A DNA stretch of 11,511 nucleotides, from the NCBI GenBank assembly GCA_012842035.1, contig DUTO01000193.1:1-11511 (forward strand). The letters run 5' to 3'. The notes under the pieces are model-generated. The model was not told the DNA's origin, searched no databases, and was given only the letters and a program-made list of their open reading frames with translations. Shown one piece after another: positions 1 to 7,039 of this stretch. A program made the position numbers and the translations under genes. The stretch's first letter is position 1, and each line of letters starts with the position of its first letter. This DNA comes from Clostridia bacterium. GTDB lineage: Bacteria; Bacillota; Peptococcia; DRI-13; DTU073.

Positions 1-998
1 AAGTAATCAATTACACAAACAGATTCATCCAGTACTACAATAGCTCCGGAGCCTACACTTAAACCATTATCCCGCAGAGCTTGATAACAATAAGGGGTAT
101 CTAATTGAGGTAAGAAGCCACATGGACCTGATTGTCCACCTAAATGATAAAACTTAACCTTTTTTTCACCCACGGGGCCTCCCCCTAATTCCTCATCATA
201 AATAAGGTCGCGTAAAGTAAGACCAAAAGGAACTTCGTAAACCCCGGGATTAGCTACATTGCCGGAAAGACAAACCAGCTTCGTTCCACCATTTTCCGCT
301 GTCCCATAACTAAGGTATTTAGCGGCACCAATTTGCACAATGGTAGGAATGTTAGCAAATGATTCGACATTATTTACCAAAGTAGGCTGTTCGAAAAGAC
401 CGACTTCGGCTAAATGAGGTGGTTTAACCCTAGGTCTACCCACTTTACCTTCAATCGAATTTAACATCGCTGAATTTTCTCCGCAAACATAAGCTCCGGC
501 CCCGGTCAGCACATGAAGCTGAAAAGAATATGGGGTATCTAAAATATTCTTCCCCAGATAACCGGCTTTGACAGCATTGTCTATCGCTGTTTGAAAAGCG
601 CCCTGCAGGGCCGCATATTCACCCCGAATATAGATATAGCCATCCTCAGCATTAAAAACATAACCGGCAATCGTCATTCCTTCAATAATCCTAAAGGGAT
701 CTTTTTCTAAAAGCAACTTATCTTTAAAAGTACCCGGTTCCCCTTCATCAGCATTACAAACAATATATTTCGGAAACTTTTTAACGTCAGATAAGTGCTG
801 CCACTTAGAACCGGTCGGATAACCGGCCCCACCCCGTCCTCGTAGTTTAGCTTTTTTAACCTCATTGATAATTTTTTGAGGTGTCATTTGCAAGGCTTTC
901 TTTAAGCCGGCAAAACCACCCACGCGTACATAATCTTCTACCGAGGTGGGGCATATCTGACCACAATTGGCAGAGATTAATTGCTTTGTTTTTGACAT
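1..998 (-). CDS. NuoF-like NAD(P)H/FMN-binding oxidoreductase subunit, partial (C-terminus outside window)
   Basis: Flavoprotein subunit that exchanges electrons between NAD(P)H and FMN and passes them to Fe-S clusters of a complex I, hydrogenase or formate dehydrogenase complex. The visible 332 residues have the FMN/nucleotide glycine-rich motif GRGGAG at 54-59 and NADEGEPG at 82-89, which contains the Glu (E87) matching E. coli NuoF E95. They also have GAGAYVCGEN near 166-175. The usual CGEE is CGEN here, so N175 replaces the Glu that corresponds to E. coli E183. The protein starts near the NuoF core, without the N-terminal thioredoxin-like domain of HndC/HydB-type subunits; an extra CGQIC motif sits at residues 12-16. 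The CxxCxxC ligands of the [4Fe-4S] cluster would lie beyond the left edge. The ATG has a GGGAGGG site 6 nt upstream, inside the nuoE-like gene, and overlaps that gene by 22 nt, implying translational coupling. The family is certain; the complex it belongs to is not visible. Confidence 0.93.
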   Translation of the reverse strand, partial: MSKTKQLISANCGQICPTSVEDYVRVGGFAGLKKALQMTPQKIINEVKKAKLRGRGGAGYPTGSKWQHLSDVKKFPKYIVCNADEGEPGTFKDKLLLEKDPFRIIEGMTIAGYVFNAEDGYIYIRGEYAALQGAFQTAIDNAVKAGYLGKNILDTPYSFQLHVLTGAGAYVCGENSAMLNSIEGKVGRPRVKPPHLAEVGLFEQPTLVNNVESFANIPTIVQIGAAKYLSYGTAENGGTKLVCLSGNVANPGVYEVPFGLTLRDLIYDEELGGGPVGEKKVKFYHLGGQSGPCGFLPQLDTPYCYQALRDNGLSVGSGAIVVLDESVCVIDY

Positions 999-1477
999 CT
1001 CGCTCCCTCCCGGTAATTTTTAATAATCTGGGCAACCTTTTCTCTGGTTAAATGACCATAAACTTTATCGCCAATTTTAGCTACAGGAGCAAGGTCGCAA
1101 GCCCCAAAACAAGAAGTGTACTGCAAAGTAAAAAGATTGTCCCAAGTCGTTTCGCCCATTTTAATCCCTAGTTCCTCCATAAACATTTGTCCAACTGAAT
1201 TCGCCTGAACAACATGGCAAGGTGCACTTTGGCATATTTCAATAAGATATTTACCCCGCGGTTTTATGGAAAACATTTCATAAAAAGTTAAAACATCATA
1301 AACTTTAGTTAAAGGAATGTCTAGTTCTACAGCGACTAATTTAGCCCATTTTTTGTCTACATAATTGCAACCTGAAGCCTCTTGAATAGCCAAAAGAATC
1401 GAAAGTAGCTTTTCTTTTGTTTTTCCCTGTTGCTTAATAATTGCACGAACTTGTTCTTTTTGTAATTCACCACACAT
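977..1477 (-). CDS. NuoE-like [2Fe-2S] ferredoxin-fold subunit (thioredoxin-like)
   Basis: About 166 residues, the usual length of the 24-kDa/NuoE family. This subunit carries one [2Fe-2S] cluster (N1a type) and binds NuoF-like flavoproteins. The four cluster cysteines are present as CQSAPC and CFGAC (residues 82, 87, 123 and 127 from the chosen start), in the family's Cx4C...Cx3C pattern. The N-terminal helical domain precedes a typical YDVLTFYEMF segment. An in-frame TTG lies one codon upstream (1480), but the AAAGGTGA site is spaced about 9 nt from the ATG at 1477, so the ATG is preferred. The gene overlaps the nuoF-like gene downstream, so both are made together. It could serve an electron-bifurcating hydrogenase, an NAD(P)-linked formate dehydrogenase or a complex-I-like enzyme; the window does not decide. 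Confidence 0.93.
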   Translation of the reverse strand: MCGELQKEQVRAIIKQQGKTKEKLLSILLAIQEASGCNYVDKKWAKLVAVELDIPLTKVYDVLTFYEMFSIKPRGKYLIEICQSAPCHVVQANSVGQMFMEELGIKMGETTWDNLFTLQYTSCFGACDLAPVAKIGDKVYGHLTREKVAQIIKNYREGARCQKQSN

Positions 1478-1550
1478 CAAAACTATTCACCTTTCTTTCT
1501 TAAACTACAACTATCTCCTATTTTATAAAACTTAGACCCAATTAGCAATA

Positions 1551-2318
1551 TTAAGCCAATTTCTTCACAGGATTACGCAAAATGCCAATTCCTTCAATCT
1601 CAATTTCACAAATATCACCAACTACCAAAGGACCAACTCCGGCCGGGGTACCTGTGTAAATCACATCACCGGGCTTAAGAGTCATCACTTGCGAAATAAA
1701 ACTAACCAGCTTCTCTACAGACCAAATCATCAACTGTGTATTACTCTTTTGCTTCACTTGGCCATTGACTCTACTTTGAATTGACAAATTCGTAGGTTCA
1801 AGGTCGCACACCAGAACAGGGCCTAAAGGCTTAAACGTAGGAAAAGATTTAGCCCTTGTCCACTGCCCATCTTGCTTCTGAATATCCCGATCCGAAACGT
1901 CATTACCACAAGTATAACCCAAGATGTACTCTCTCGCTTTTTCCGGTGGAATATCACGCCCTTCTTTCCCCATAACTACTACTAATTCCGCTTCATAATG
2001 AATCTCATGTTCAGCATAAGGCGGCTGAATCGCTTCTCCCGGATGCAGGAGAGCCGAAGGAGCCACTAAAAAAATAACCGGTTCCGGAGGCAAAACTGCC
2101 TTCTCCCGAAACTCCTCCCGATGCGCAAAATAATTATAGCCCACCCCAATTATTTTACCGGGCGTAACCGGAGCCAAAAGTTTTACTTCTTCTACAGCAA
2201 AAGTTTTTTCCGTAACTTGATATCCGGAAAAAGGGTTACCTTTGATTACCCGTAACCGCCCTGCTTGTACTTCTCCATAATAAATTTCGCCCTGAACTAA
2301 AAAACGTGCTAATTTCAT
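1551..2318 (-). CDS. Fumarylacetoacetate hydrolase (FAH) family enzyme
   Basis: A 255-residue cytosolic protein of the FAH / 2-hydroxyhepta-2,4-diene-1,7-dioate isomerase superfamily. Members hydrolyse, isomerise or decarboxylate 2-oxo acids (acylpyruvates, oxaloacetate, aromatic-catabolism intermediates) using Mg2+ or Mn2+. The metal triad is visible as E109 and E111 (in HYEAELVVV) and D140 (GNDVSDRD); the conserved Lys is in RAKSFPTFKPLGP near 157, and TGTPAGVG sits near 222-229. A short N-terminal domain of about 50 residues precedes the core, as in small bacterial members. Translation could begin at a GTG at 2336, but GGGGGAAGGG lies directly before the ATG at 2318, which is chosen. A 10-bp palindrome, CACTTAAGTG, lies at 2334-2343 just upstream. 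The 73-nt gap to the nuoE-like gene has no clear terminator, so co-transcription is possible. The exact substrate cannot be assigned; oxaloacetate tautomerase/decarboxylase or acylpyruvase are the realistic options. Confidence 0.92.
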   Translation of the reverse strand: MKLARFLVQGEIYYGEVQAGRLRVIKGNPFSGYQVTEKTFAVEEVKLLAPVTPGKIIGVGYNYFAHREEFREKAVLPPEPVIFLVAPSALLHPGEAIQPPYAEHEIHYEAELVVVMGKEGRDIPPEKAREYILGYTCGNDVSDRDIQKQDGQWTRAKSFPTFKPLGPVLVCDLEPTNLSIQSRVNGQVKQKSNTQLMIWSVEKLVSFISQVMTLKPGDVIYTGTPAGVGPLVVGDICEIEIEGIGILRNPVKKLA

Positions 2319-2387
2319 CCACCCTTCCCCCTTCACTTAAGTGTAACAAAATTCGGAATAAAAAAACAGGAGAATTACCTAATAATA

Positions 2388-2396
2388 TGATATAAT
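2388..2396 (+). promoter_or_regulatory. Extended -10 promoter for the lipoprotein gene
   Basis: TGATATAAT is a perfect TGn plus TATAAT extended -10 element. No good -35 is present at 16-18 nt, which fits an extended -10 promoter. The predicted start is near 2403, giving a leader of about 47 nt that ends in AAGGAG, 8 nt from the ATG at 2450. Confidence 0.65.
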
Positions 2397-2449
2397 TAAA
2401 ATTAACATGCATTAGCTACTTAAAATAATAATACTAAGGAGTGAATTAA

Positions 2450-3919
2450 ATGTCTAAAAGAAAGTTTTTGGCTGTATTTTTGTTGCTGATATTGCCTGTT
2501 GCCTTAACAGCAGGATGCAGTCAAGCCGAACAAGGATTTCTGAATTTACAAAAAGAACTGAGTGAGCTAAACACGTATGAAACTTCCGGAGATTTCGTTG
2601 TTTCCTGTAGCGGACTCCCAGCCCTTGCCGATGCCAAGTCGGTTTCCCCTTTCCTTCAGAACATGCTGCAAAAAGGAGTTACCATTAATTTTACAGGGAA
2701 AACAGATCTAGAAAAGGAGATTATGGATTGCACTTTTACCCTTGTCCCCGATACGACAAATACAGAACAAATTTCCACCAGAATTATCTGCAAAGGTGAT
2801 ACCCTTTATCTCCAAATAGACGAACTCATTAAATTAATGCAAGCATTGGGAGATTCTGAAACAAGCAACAAATTAAAAGACTTTTTTGGTGAAGCCCAAT
2901 ATGTATCCATGACCACGGAGGAATATTATCAATCTTTGGGCATAGATGAACTTCAAGAACTACCTTTAATAAATCTTAAACAAAATTCCTTTATGAATAG
3001 TCAACAAACTAAACTTTTGCAAAAATTAATCCTCGAAATTCCTAATGCTTACCAAAATTACAGTACAGGACTTGCTACTCAAAGCGGGAATACTTATACT
3101 TGGGAAGTAAAAGGCGCAGATGCCCTCAAAGTGCTTATCGATTTTCTCAAATACAACCTTAATAACAGCCAAGATATTGTTAAATGGGCAGTTTCTTTTC
3201 TTGATAGCCTTAATGATGAAGAATTTGCCTATTTAGGGTTAGACCCCGAACAAAAATATCTCTATGAAACTATGCTCAACATAGCCGTAGCAGATATTGA
3301 AGAAAACAAAGAAAAATATCTCCAGGGAATAAATAGTATAGAAACTGAACTACTAGAAGATAATGAAATTAAGAAGTTTTTAGACGGCTTTAAAATAACC
3401 TGTTCGCTGAGTAAAAATGAACAGGGAGTCTATACAAGCGCTATAAATTATGCCCTCAACTTTAACGAAGCCGATTTACAACTAAATCTACAACTGAAAG
3501 GACAGGCGCAAACTAAAAAGGCAGCACCTTTTACCGTAAATATACCGTCTACTAAGGTAATGACTTATACGGAATATCTTAATAAAGTTACCAAAACAAT
3601 AGAAATACAAGTTGACAGCAATACCTATACCTTTACAGACTCCAAGGGCAGTACTCGGGATTATCTCGAAGTAAAAAATATTGAAGGCTTTACCTATTTG
3701 CCTATGCGTCAAATCGCTGAACTTCTTGGTGAAAAAGTAGGTTGGGATGCTGAACAAAGTCAGGCTTATGTTTTAAGAAATGGCGAAAAGATTGACATGA
3801 CCGGAGTAATAATTGCGGGACACACCTATATCAAAACCAGAGACTTTCTCAAACTGAATTATGAAGTAGACTGGAATGACACTACCAGAACCGCAACCAT
3901 TAGTACAATTAGTTTTTAA
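2450..3919 (+). CDS. Lipoprotein with C-terminal copper-amine-oxidase-N-like (stalk) domain
   Basis: A 489-residue secreted lipoprotein. The N-terminus is a lipoprotein signal: basic MSKRK, a hydrophobic stretch at 6-19, then LTAGC with the lipidated Cys at 23. Residues from about 30 to 365 resemble the loose, Asn/Gln/Leu-rich beta-strand folds of LppX/DUF6612-like lipoproteins, but I do not recognise the family firmly. Residues about 385-489 carry the Cu_amine_oxidN1-type stalk domain with its repeated unit: TYLPMRQIAELLG..VGWD, then TYIKTRDFLK...VDWNDTTRTATI. This domain is common in surface proteins of Clostridia and, despite its name, is not an oxidase; it probably binds the envelope or other proteins. 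AAGGAG lies 8 nt before the ATG. The gene stands alone between its own promoter and a strong terminator. Signal and stalk domain are clear; the role of the central region is unknown. Confidence 0.88.
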   Translation: MSKRKFLAVFLLLILPVALTAGCSQAEQGFLNLQKELSELNTYETSGDFVVSCSGLPALADAKSVSPFLQNMLQKGVTINFTGKTDLEKEIMDCTFTLVPDTTNTEQISTRIICKGDTLYLQIDELIKLMQALGDSETSNKLKDFFGEAQYVSMTTEEYYQSLGIDELQELPLINLKQNSFMNSQQTKLLQKLILEIPNAYQNYSTGLATQSGNTYTWEVKGADALKVLIDFLKYNLNNSQDIVKWAVSFLDSLNDEEFAYLGLDPEQKYLYETMLNIAVADIEENKEKYLQGINSIETELLEDNEIKKFLDGFKITCSLSKNEQGVYTSAINYALNFNEADLQLNLQLKGQAQTKKAAPFTVNIPSTKVMTYTEYLNKVTKTIEIQVDSNTYTFTDSKGSTRDYLEVKNIEGFTYLPMRQIAELLGEKVGWDAEQSQAYVLRNGEKIDMTGVIIAGHTYIKTRDFLKLNYEVDWNDTTRTATISTISF

Positions 3920-3931
3920 CTGTTTAAAGTG

Positions 3932-3964
3932 AACGCTATGGGCCAAAACCCATAGCGTTTTTTT
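3932..3964 (+). terminator. Rho-independent terminator of the lipoprotein gene
   Basis: A perfect 11-bp stem, AACGCTATGGG / CCCATAGCGTT, with a 6-nt CCAAAA loop, is followed directly by a T run. It starts 13 nt after the stop codon. The convergent 52-residue gene ends 15 nt further on, so the hairpin may also slow transcription from that side, although the opposite strand has only a weak U run. Confidence 0.95.
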
Positions 3965-3978
3965 ATACCATAGCCGAC

Positions 3979-4137
3979 CTAAAAAAACTTTCTTCTAATT
4001 AAACTTACAATAATAAGGATAATAAGCCCAATAATCCACCACATTCTATCAAATGGTTCACTTGCTTTTCCTTCCGGTTTCACAAATTTTATCTTGCTTC
4101 GTTTCCAAATGTTCATCTTATCCGTCCGCTTACCCAT
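3979..4137 (-). CDS. Small single-span membrane protein, 52 residues
   Basis: A short gene downstream of rlmH with a strong site, AGGGGGA, 7 nt before its ATG. The product begins MGKRTDKMNIWKRSK and is strongly basic for 20 residues. A single hydrophobic span of about 15 residues (WWIIGLIILIIVSL, roughly 33-46) follows, and it ends in RRKFF. The charge pattern suggests positive ends with the span buried; topology is not certain. No family is recognised. The place after rlmH is often taken by a small Cys-containing gene in Clostridia, but this product has no cysteine. Evidence for reality is the good ribosome site, the clean membrane span and a stop only 15 nt from the opposing terminator. It lies 62 nt after the rlmH stop in the same direction. 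Confidence 0.7.
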   Translation of the reverse strand: MGKRTDKMNIWKRSKIKFVKPEGKASEPFDRMWWIIGLIILIIVSLIRRKFF

Positions 4138-4199
4138 CTGCTAGTCCCCCTTTAAAAAATTTAGTATGTTCATTTTGTTTAAATTTCCCCTAAAAAGTC

Positions 4200-4679
4200 C
4201 TATTTATGATATGGCTCCTGCTTTAAAATTTTCATACTGCGGTAAATCTGTTCTAAAAGAATGACCCGCATCAATTGATGGGGAAAAGTTAATGGAGAAA
4301 AAGATAAAATAAAATCACCTTGGGCGAGTATTTCCCGGGAAATTCCATAAGAACTGCCAATAATAAAGACAATTTTACTTTTTCCCGTTATCGTTAGCCG
4401 GTCTAAAAAACTAGCTAATTCTTCTGAAGATAGCCTTTCTCCGGTAATGGCCAAAGGAATTACATAAGCAGAAGCGGGAATTAATTTCGCAATACGTGCT
4501 CCTTCTTTAGCTAAAGCCTGCTTTATTTCTGCAGACAAAGGACGCGCCGAGATTCTTTCTTCAGCAACCTCAATAATCTCTAAAACAGCATAAGGTCTAA
4601 TCCTTTTACTATATTCACGAATTGCTTCTTGCCAATATTTTTCTTTTAATTTCCCTACCGCAATAATTCGAATTTGCAT
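4200..4679 (-). CDS. rlmH: 23S rRNA (pseudouridine1915-N3)-methyltransferase RlmH
   Basis: A 159-residue SPOUT-class methyltransferase, the family's standard length, acting as a dimer on pseudouridine 1915 of helix 69 in the assembled 70S ribosome. Diagnostic segments are MQIRIIAVGKLKEKYW at the N-terminus, IVFIIGSSYGIS (the AdoMet-binding knot, near residues 102-114), and LSFSPLTFPHQLMRVILLEQIYR followed by the C-terminal EPYHK, which includes the conserved terminal Tyr-His-Lys. The ATG has GAGGGG 5 nt upstream. It is followed in the same direction by the 52-residue membrane-protein gene and is divergent from the YbjQ unit. Housekeeping gene; no anomalies seen. Confidence 0.98.
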   Translation of the reverse strand: MQIRIIAVGKLKEKYWQEAIREYSKRIRPYAVLEIIEVAEERISARPLSAEIKQALAKEGARIAKLIPASAYVIPLAITGERLSSEELASFLDRLTITGKSKIVFIIGSSYGISREILAQGDFILSFSPLTFPHQLMRVILLEQIYRSMKILKQEPYHK

Positions 4680-4724
4680 TTTCGCCCCTCAAAGTGACAA
4701 AGAAATATCTCATATCACTCTTCC

Positions 4725-4753
4725 TTTACAAATTTATATGCTAACTATATAAT
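4725..4753 (+). promoter_or_regulatory. Sigma-A type promoter of the two-gene YbjQ unit
   Basis: TTTACA at 4725-4730, a 17-nt spacer, then TATAAT at 4748-4753. The predicted start is near 4760, giving a leader of about 30 nt that includes GAGAGG before the ATG at 4789. Confidence 0.75.
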
Positions 4754-4773
4754 TATTTTAGAATGATTTCCAA
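4744..4773 (-). promoter_or_regulatory. rlmH: Possible rlmH promoter overlapping the divergent promoter
   Basis: On the minus strand, TTGGAA (4768-4773), an 18-nt spacer and TATAGT (4744-4749) resemble a sigma-A promoter. Its -10 shares bases with the -10 of the plus-strand promoter, so the two could not fire at the same moment. Sequence match is moderate. Confidence 0.35.
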
Positions 4774-4788
4774 TAGAGAGGTCAAATT

Positions 4789-5004
4789 ATGCTAAAATTT
4801 TTAAGCTGGGGTATTATTTTTTGTATTATTTTATGTTTTTTAAGTATTATAGTTTTTCCTTTTATCAGTGAAATCCTAGCTGCTTTAGGTGTTTTGCTTT
4901 CTTTTGCCGTAGCGATCATTAGTGCCATTTTAATTATTATTCTTTTAATTAAAGAACGTTTTCAGGATAGAAAGGAGGAAGAAGATGCTCTTAACAAATA
5001 CTGA
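4789..5004 (+). CDS. Small two-span membrane protein, 71 residues
   Basis: A hydrophobic protein with two predicted spans (about residues 6-25 and 29-54) joined by a very short turn near FPFISE, and a charged C-terminal tail, KERFQDRKEEEDALNKY. The N- and C-termini are therefore probably on the same, cytoplasmic side. A GAGAGG-type site precedes the ATG and a clear promoter lies upstream. Its last 20 nt overlap the start of the YbjQ-family gene, whose AAGGAGG site lies inside this reading frame, so the two are likely translationally coupled. The family is not recognised. A role as membrane partner of the YbjQ protein is inferred from position only. Confidence 0.75.
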   Translation: MLKFLSWGIIFCIILCFLSIIVFPFISEILAALGVLLSFAVAIISAILIIILLIKERFQDRKEEEDALNKY

Positions 5005-5308
5005 CAAGATTGTCGGTCGAGAAACCGTGGAAACATTAGGGCTGGTGAAAGGAAGCACCATTCGGGCCAAACATCTCGGCAAAGATATTATGACCGGATT
5101 ACGCCATCTGATTGGTGGAGAATTAAAAGAATATGCCGAAATGCTGGAAGAAGCCCGAAAGCTCGCTACCGCCAATATGGTTAAAGAAGCAGAACAGTTA
5201 AATGCCGATGCAATTATCAATATTCGTTTTTCTACTTCGGCTATTTTACAAGGAGCAGCAGAAATTTTAGTTTATGGTACTGCTGTTAAATTAAATAAAG
5301 AACCATAG
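4985..5308 (+). CDS. YbjQ/UPF0145 (DUF74) family protein
   Basis: A 107-residue cytosolic protein matching the UPF0145 family along its whole length: ETLGLVKGSTIRAKHLGKDI, the central GGELKEYAEMLEEARK helix, and NADAIINIRF...ILVYGTAV at the C-terminus. Known structures of this family form ring-shaped oligomers (pentamers); it is sometimes labelled a putative heavy-metal-binding domain, but the function is not established. It has an excellent AAGGAGG site 6 nt before the ATG, within the upstream membrane-protein gene. Its stop codon abuts the stop of the convergent walJ gene with no spacer, so its transcript must run into walJ antisense before terminating. Confidence 0.92.
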   Translation: MLLTNTDKIVGRETVETLGLVKGSTIRAKHLGKDIMTGLRHLIGGELKEYAEMLEEARKLATANMVKEAEQLNADAIINIRFSTSAILQGAAEILVYGTAVKLNKEP

Positions 5309-6100
5309 TTATATTGATAAATATACACTAGGTCTGTGACGCGGAGCCACAGTAATCTCCACTTCTTTTAAAGAGAAGTGATTTTTTTCTAATGTTTTTT
5401 CTACTGTCGCTAAGGCTAAGGCAGGCTTATTATTTTCGGCACTAAGATGAGTTAAAACTACTTGACGTGTTTGCGAACCTAAAGTTTGTACAAGGGCCAA
5501 ACCGGCCTGTTGATTAGACAAATGCCCTTGAGCACTAGAAACACGTTTCTTTAAGGGCCATGGATAAGGCCCTTTTTTTAGTAATTCCGGGTCATGATTA
5601 GCCTCTAAAACAAGACAATCCACATTATGTAAGACCTCGGCCATGCGAGGCGTAAAAACCCCCGAATCAGTAGCGATGCCTAATTTTTTCTCCCTGTGGG
5701 TAAACAAAAAACCGATCGGCTCACAGGCATCATGCGAAACAGGGAAAAATTCAATTTTCAAATCGCCTAACTCCAAAGTCTGATTATCACTGATGTAATG
5801 TTTTTGTTCTTCCTTGATGGAGCCAATCTGCCCTTCTATTTCCCCCCAAGTCCCCTCAGTAGCATACACAGAAAGCTGTTCATATCTCCTCGCCATTACT
5901 CCGGCTCCTAAAATATGGTCCTGATGTCCATGGGAAAGGAAAAGCGCATCTAACTCCTCCGGCGACCTACCACAAGCTATTTCTAAAGCTTGAGCTAAAG
6001 CCTTCCCCGACTTTCCGGCATCAATCATTATTTTAGTTTGTGCTGTTTCTACATAAAAAGCATTACCTGAACTACCACTCATTAAAGTACAAAACTTCAT
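5309..6100 (-). CDS. walJ: WalJ/YycJ-type metallo-beta-lactamase fold hydrolase
   Basis: A 263-residue cytosolic metallo-hydrolase with a two-metal site. Ligands are SHGHQDH (H57, H59, D61, H62), VSH (H123), the bridging Asp in GIATDSG (D145) and THLS (H218). It starts MKFCTLMSGSSGN, typical of YycJ/WalJ, and keeps the EANHD and GHLSN motifs. In Bacillus walJ is co-transcribed with the WalKR cell-wall regulators and the protein has been described as a DNA exonuclease affecting division timing; here no walKR genes are in view. AAGGAG lies about 10 nt before the ATG. It lies downstream of the peptidase MA gene but is separated from it by a likely terminator, so it may have its own weak promoter in 6101-6150; none is obvious. 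It ends exactly where the convergent YbjQ gene ends. Confidence 0.9.
   Translation of the reverse strand: MKFCTLMSGSSGNAFYVETAQTKIMIDAGKSGKALAQALEIACGRSPEELDALFLSHGHQDHILGAGVMARRYEQLSVYATEGTWGEIEGQIGSIKEEQKHYISDNQTLELGDLKIEFFPVSHDACEPIGFLFTHREKKLGIATDSGVFTPRMAEVLHNVDCLVLEANHDPELLKKGPYPWPLKKRVSSAQGHLSNQQAGLALVQTLGSQTRQVVLTHLSAENNKPALALATVEKTLEKNHFSLKEVEITVAPRHRPSVYLSI
5360..5388 (+). terminator. Plus-strand terminator embedded in walJ coding sequence
   Basis: CACTTCT / AGAAGTG forms a 7-bp stem with a 7-nt loop, followed by one A and seven Ts (5382-5388). It lies 52 nt after the YbjQ stop, inside the convergent gene, and is the only good terminator candidate for the plus-strand unit. Confidence 0.7.
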
Positions 6101-6151
6101 CTTATCGGAACTCCTTATGTTAAACTATTCACTTGCTCCACCCCACCACAC

Positions 6152-6195
6152 AAAAAGGGTCAGGGCAGAATTGCTCACTTCAACCCTGACTCTTT
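6152..6195 (-). terminator. Probable terminator overlapping the end of the peptidase MA gene
   Basis: On the minus strand a 12-position stem with one mismatch (arms 6184-6195 and 6154-6165, core GTCAGGG/CCCTGAC) has an 18-nt loop and ends in five U. The 5' arm lies within the last codons and the stop codon lies in the loop. Confidence 0.6.
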
Positions 6196-7038
6196 AAATT
6201 CCTGCTCAAATTCCGGAAAAGTGAACCCATAACTATGAACAAAGGCCTTGGGAAAACTTTCCCCTTGACGAAGCTCTCTCAATAAAACAAGCAGTGACTC
6301 CTTACCATATTTTTCAAGCAAATTACGCACGGCCTGCAAGGACTGCCAATACGCCAAGATTTGATCAGGTTGTTGGTCAAAGTTATTATCTAAACGAGAA
6401 AAAGGATAAAGGTTTACTTTACTCTCCTCTAAGGGTTCACTTAAAGTAAATCCAGTAATTTCCGCTTCCACATATTGAGCTACCCCCTCTGTCAACCAAC
6501 GCGGGTAATTACCCTTTGTTGCTTCATCAATAAACAAATGAGTCAGCTCATGAGCTAGGGGTCCTTCCCGCTCGAAAGTTTCCCCTAAGGTAGCAGTATT
6601 CTCACTCCAGGCACGTGGGGAAAGAAGTCGAATTGTTCCGGCCCAATAAACACCTACCGTACTTTTATCCCCGGACCAACCAAAACTTTTGTTAAGCGCT
6701 TCCTCATCACTATATAAAACTAAAGGAATCGGCCGTTTTTGCTGTTTAATTCCTAAAATCTTTTCTATCCTAAATAAATAATCTTCTGCCAATTGCAGGA
6801 TTAAAGGAGCTAAGTCTTGGTCTTCTTGCGTATATTTCAAAATAAAGTTATTACTATATAATGTTTCATAAGTTTTCGTTTGCTGTTTTAAAATAAAGCC
6901 CATTACTTGTTGAAAGACCTTATGGGTTATCTTCTGCCCCATAACAAGAAAATGAGGAAGAAGCCAATTAATAAACAAAGCAACGATTAAGACAAAAACT
7001 ACTATTTTTAATTTTACAGAAACAATTGAAGTAAACAT
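6175..7038 (-). CDS. Membrane-anchored zinc metallopeptidase, peptidase MA-like (gluzincin)
   Basis: A 287-residue protein. Residues 10-33 form one hydrophobic span or uncleaved signal, so the rest should face outward. The zinc site is HELTH at 163-167 with the third ligand in WLTEGVAQYVE (E184), the gluzincin arrangement HExxH...E of the peptidase MA family common in Clostridia. Length fits the family. Substrates are unknown; a role in envelope protein processing is inferred. GGAGGGG lies 9 nt before the ATG. The gene has its own extended -10 promoter with an 8-bp inverted repeat flanking the ribosome-binding region. A 35-residue membrane peptide gene lies 92 nt upstream, in the same direction. 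Confidence 0.88.
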   Translation of the reverse strand: MFTSIVSVKLKIVVFVLIVALFINWLLPHFLVMGQKITHKVFQQVMGFILKQQTKTYETLYSNNFILKYTQEDQDLAPLILQLAEDYLFRIEKILGIKQQKRPIPLVLYSDEEALNKSFGWSGDKSTVGVYWAGTIRLLSPRAWSENTATLGETFEREGPLAHELTHLFIDEATKGNYPRWLTEGVAQYVEAEITGFTLSEPLEESKVNLYPFSRLDNNFDQQPDQILAYWQSLQAVRNLLEKYGKESLLVLLRELRQGESFPKAFVHSYGFTFPEFEQEFKESGLK

Positions 7039-7039
7039 C

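Noticed and set aside
3488..3757. Minus-strand frame of 89 residues
   Set aside because: Antisense to the stalk domain of the lipoprotein; no ribosome site and no recognisable domain.
4141..4173. Ten-residue frame (MNILNFLKGD) ending at the ribosome site of the 52-residue gene
   Set aside because: A leader peptide was considered, but its ATG lacks a well-spaced ribosome site and the frame is short enough for chance.
4945..5220. Minus-strand frame of 91 residues
   Set aside because: Antisense shadow of the YbjQ gene; low-complexity Ser-rich product.
5310..5325. TATATT/AATATA hairpin at the walJ-YbjQ junction
   Set aside because: Only A-T pairs and no U run on either strand; too weak to be a terminator.
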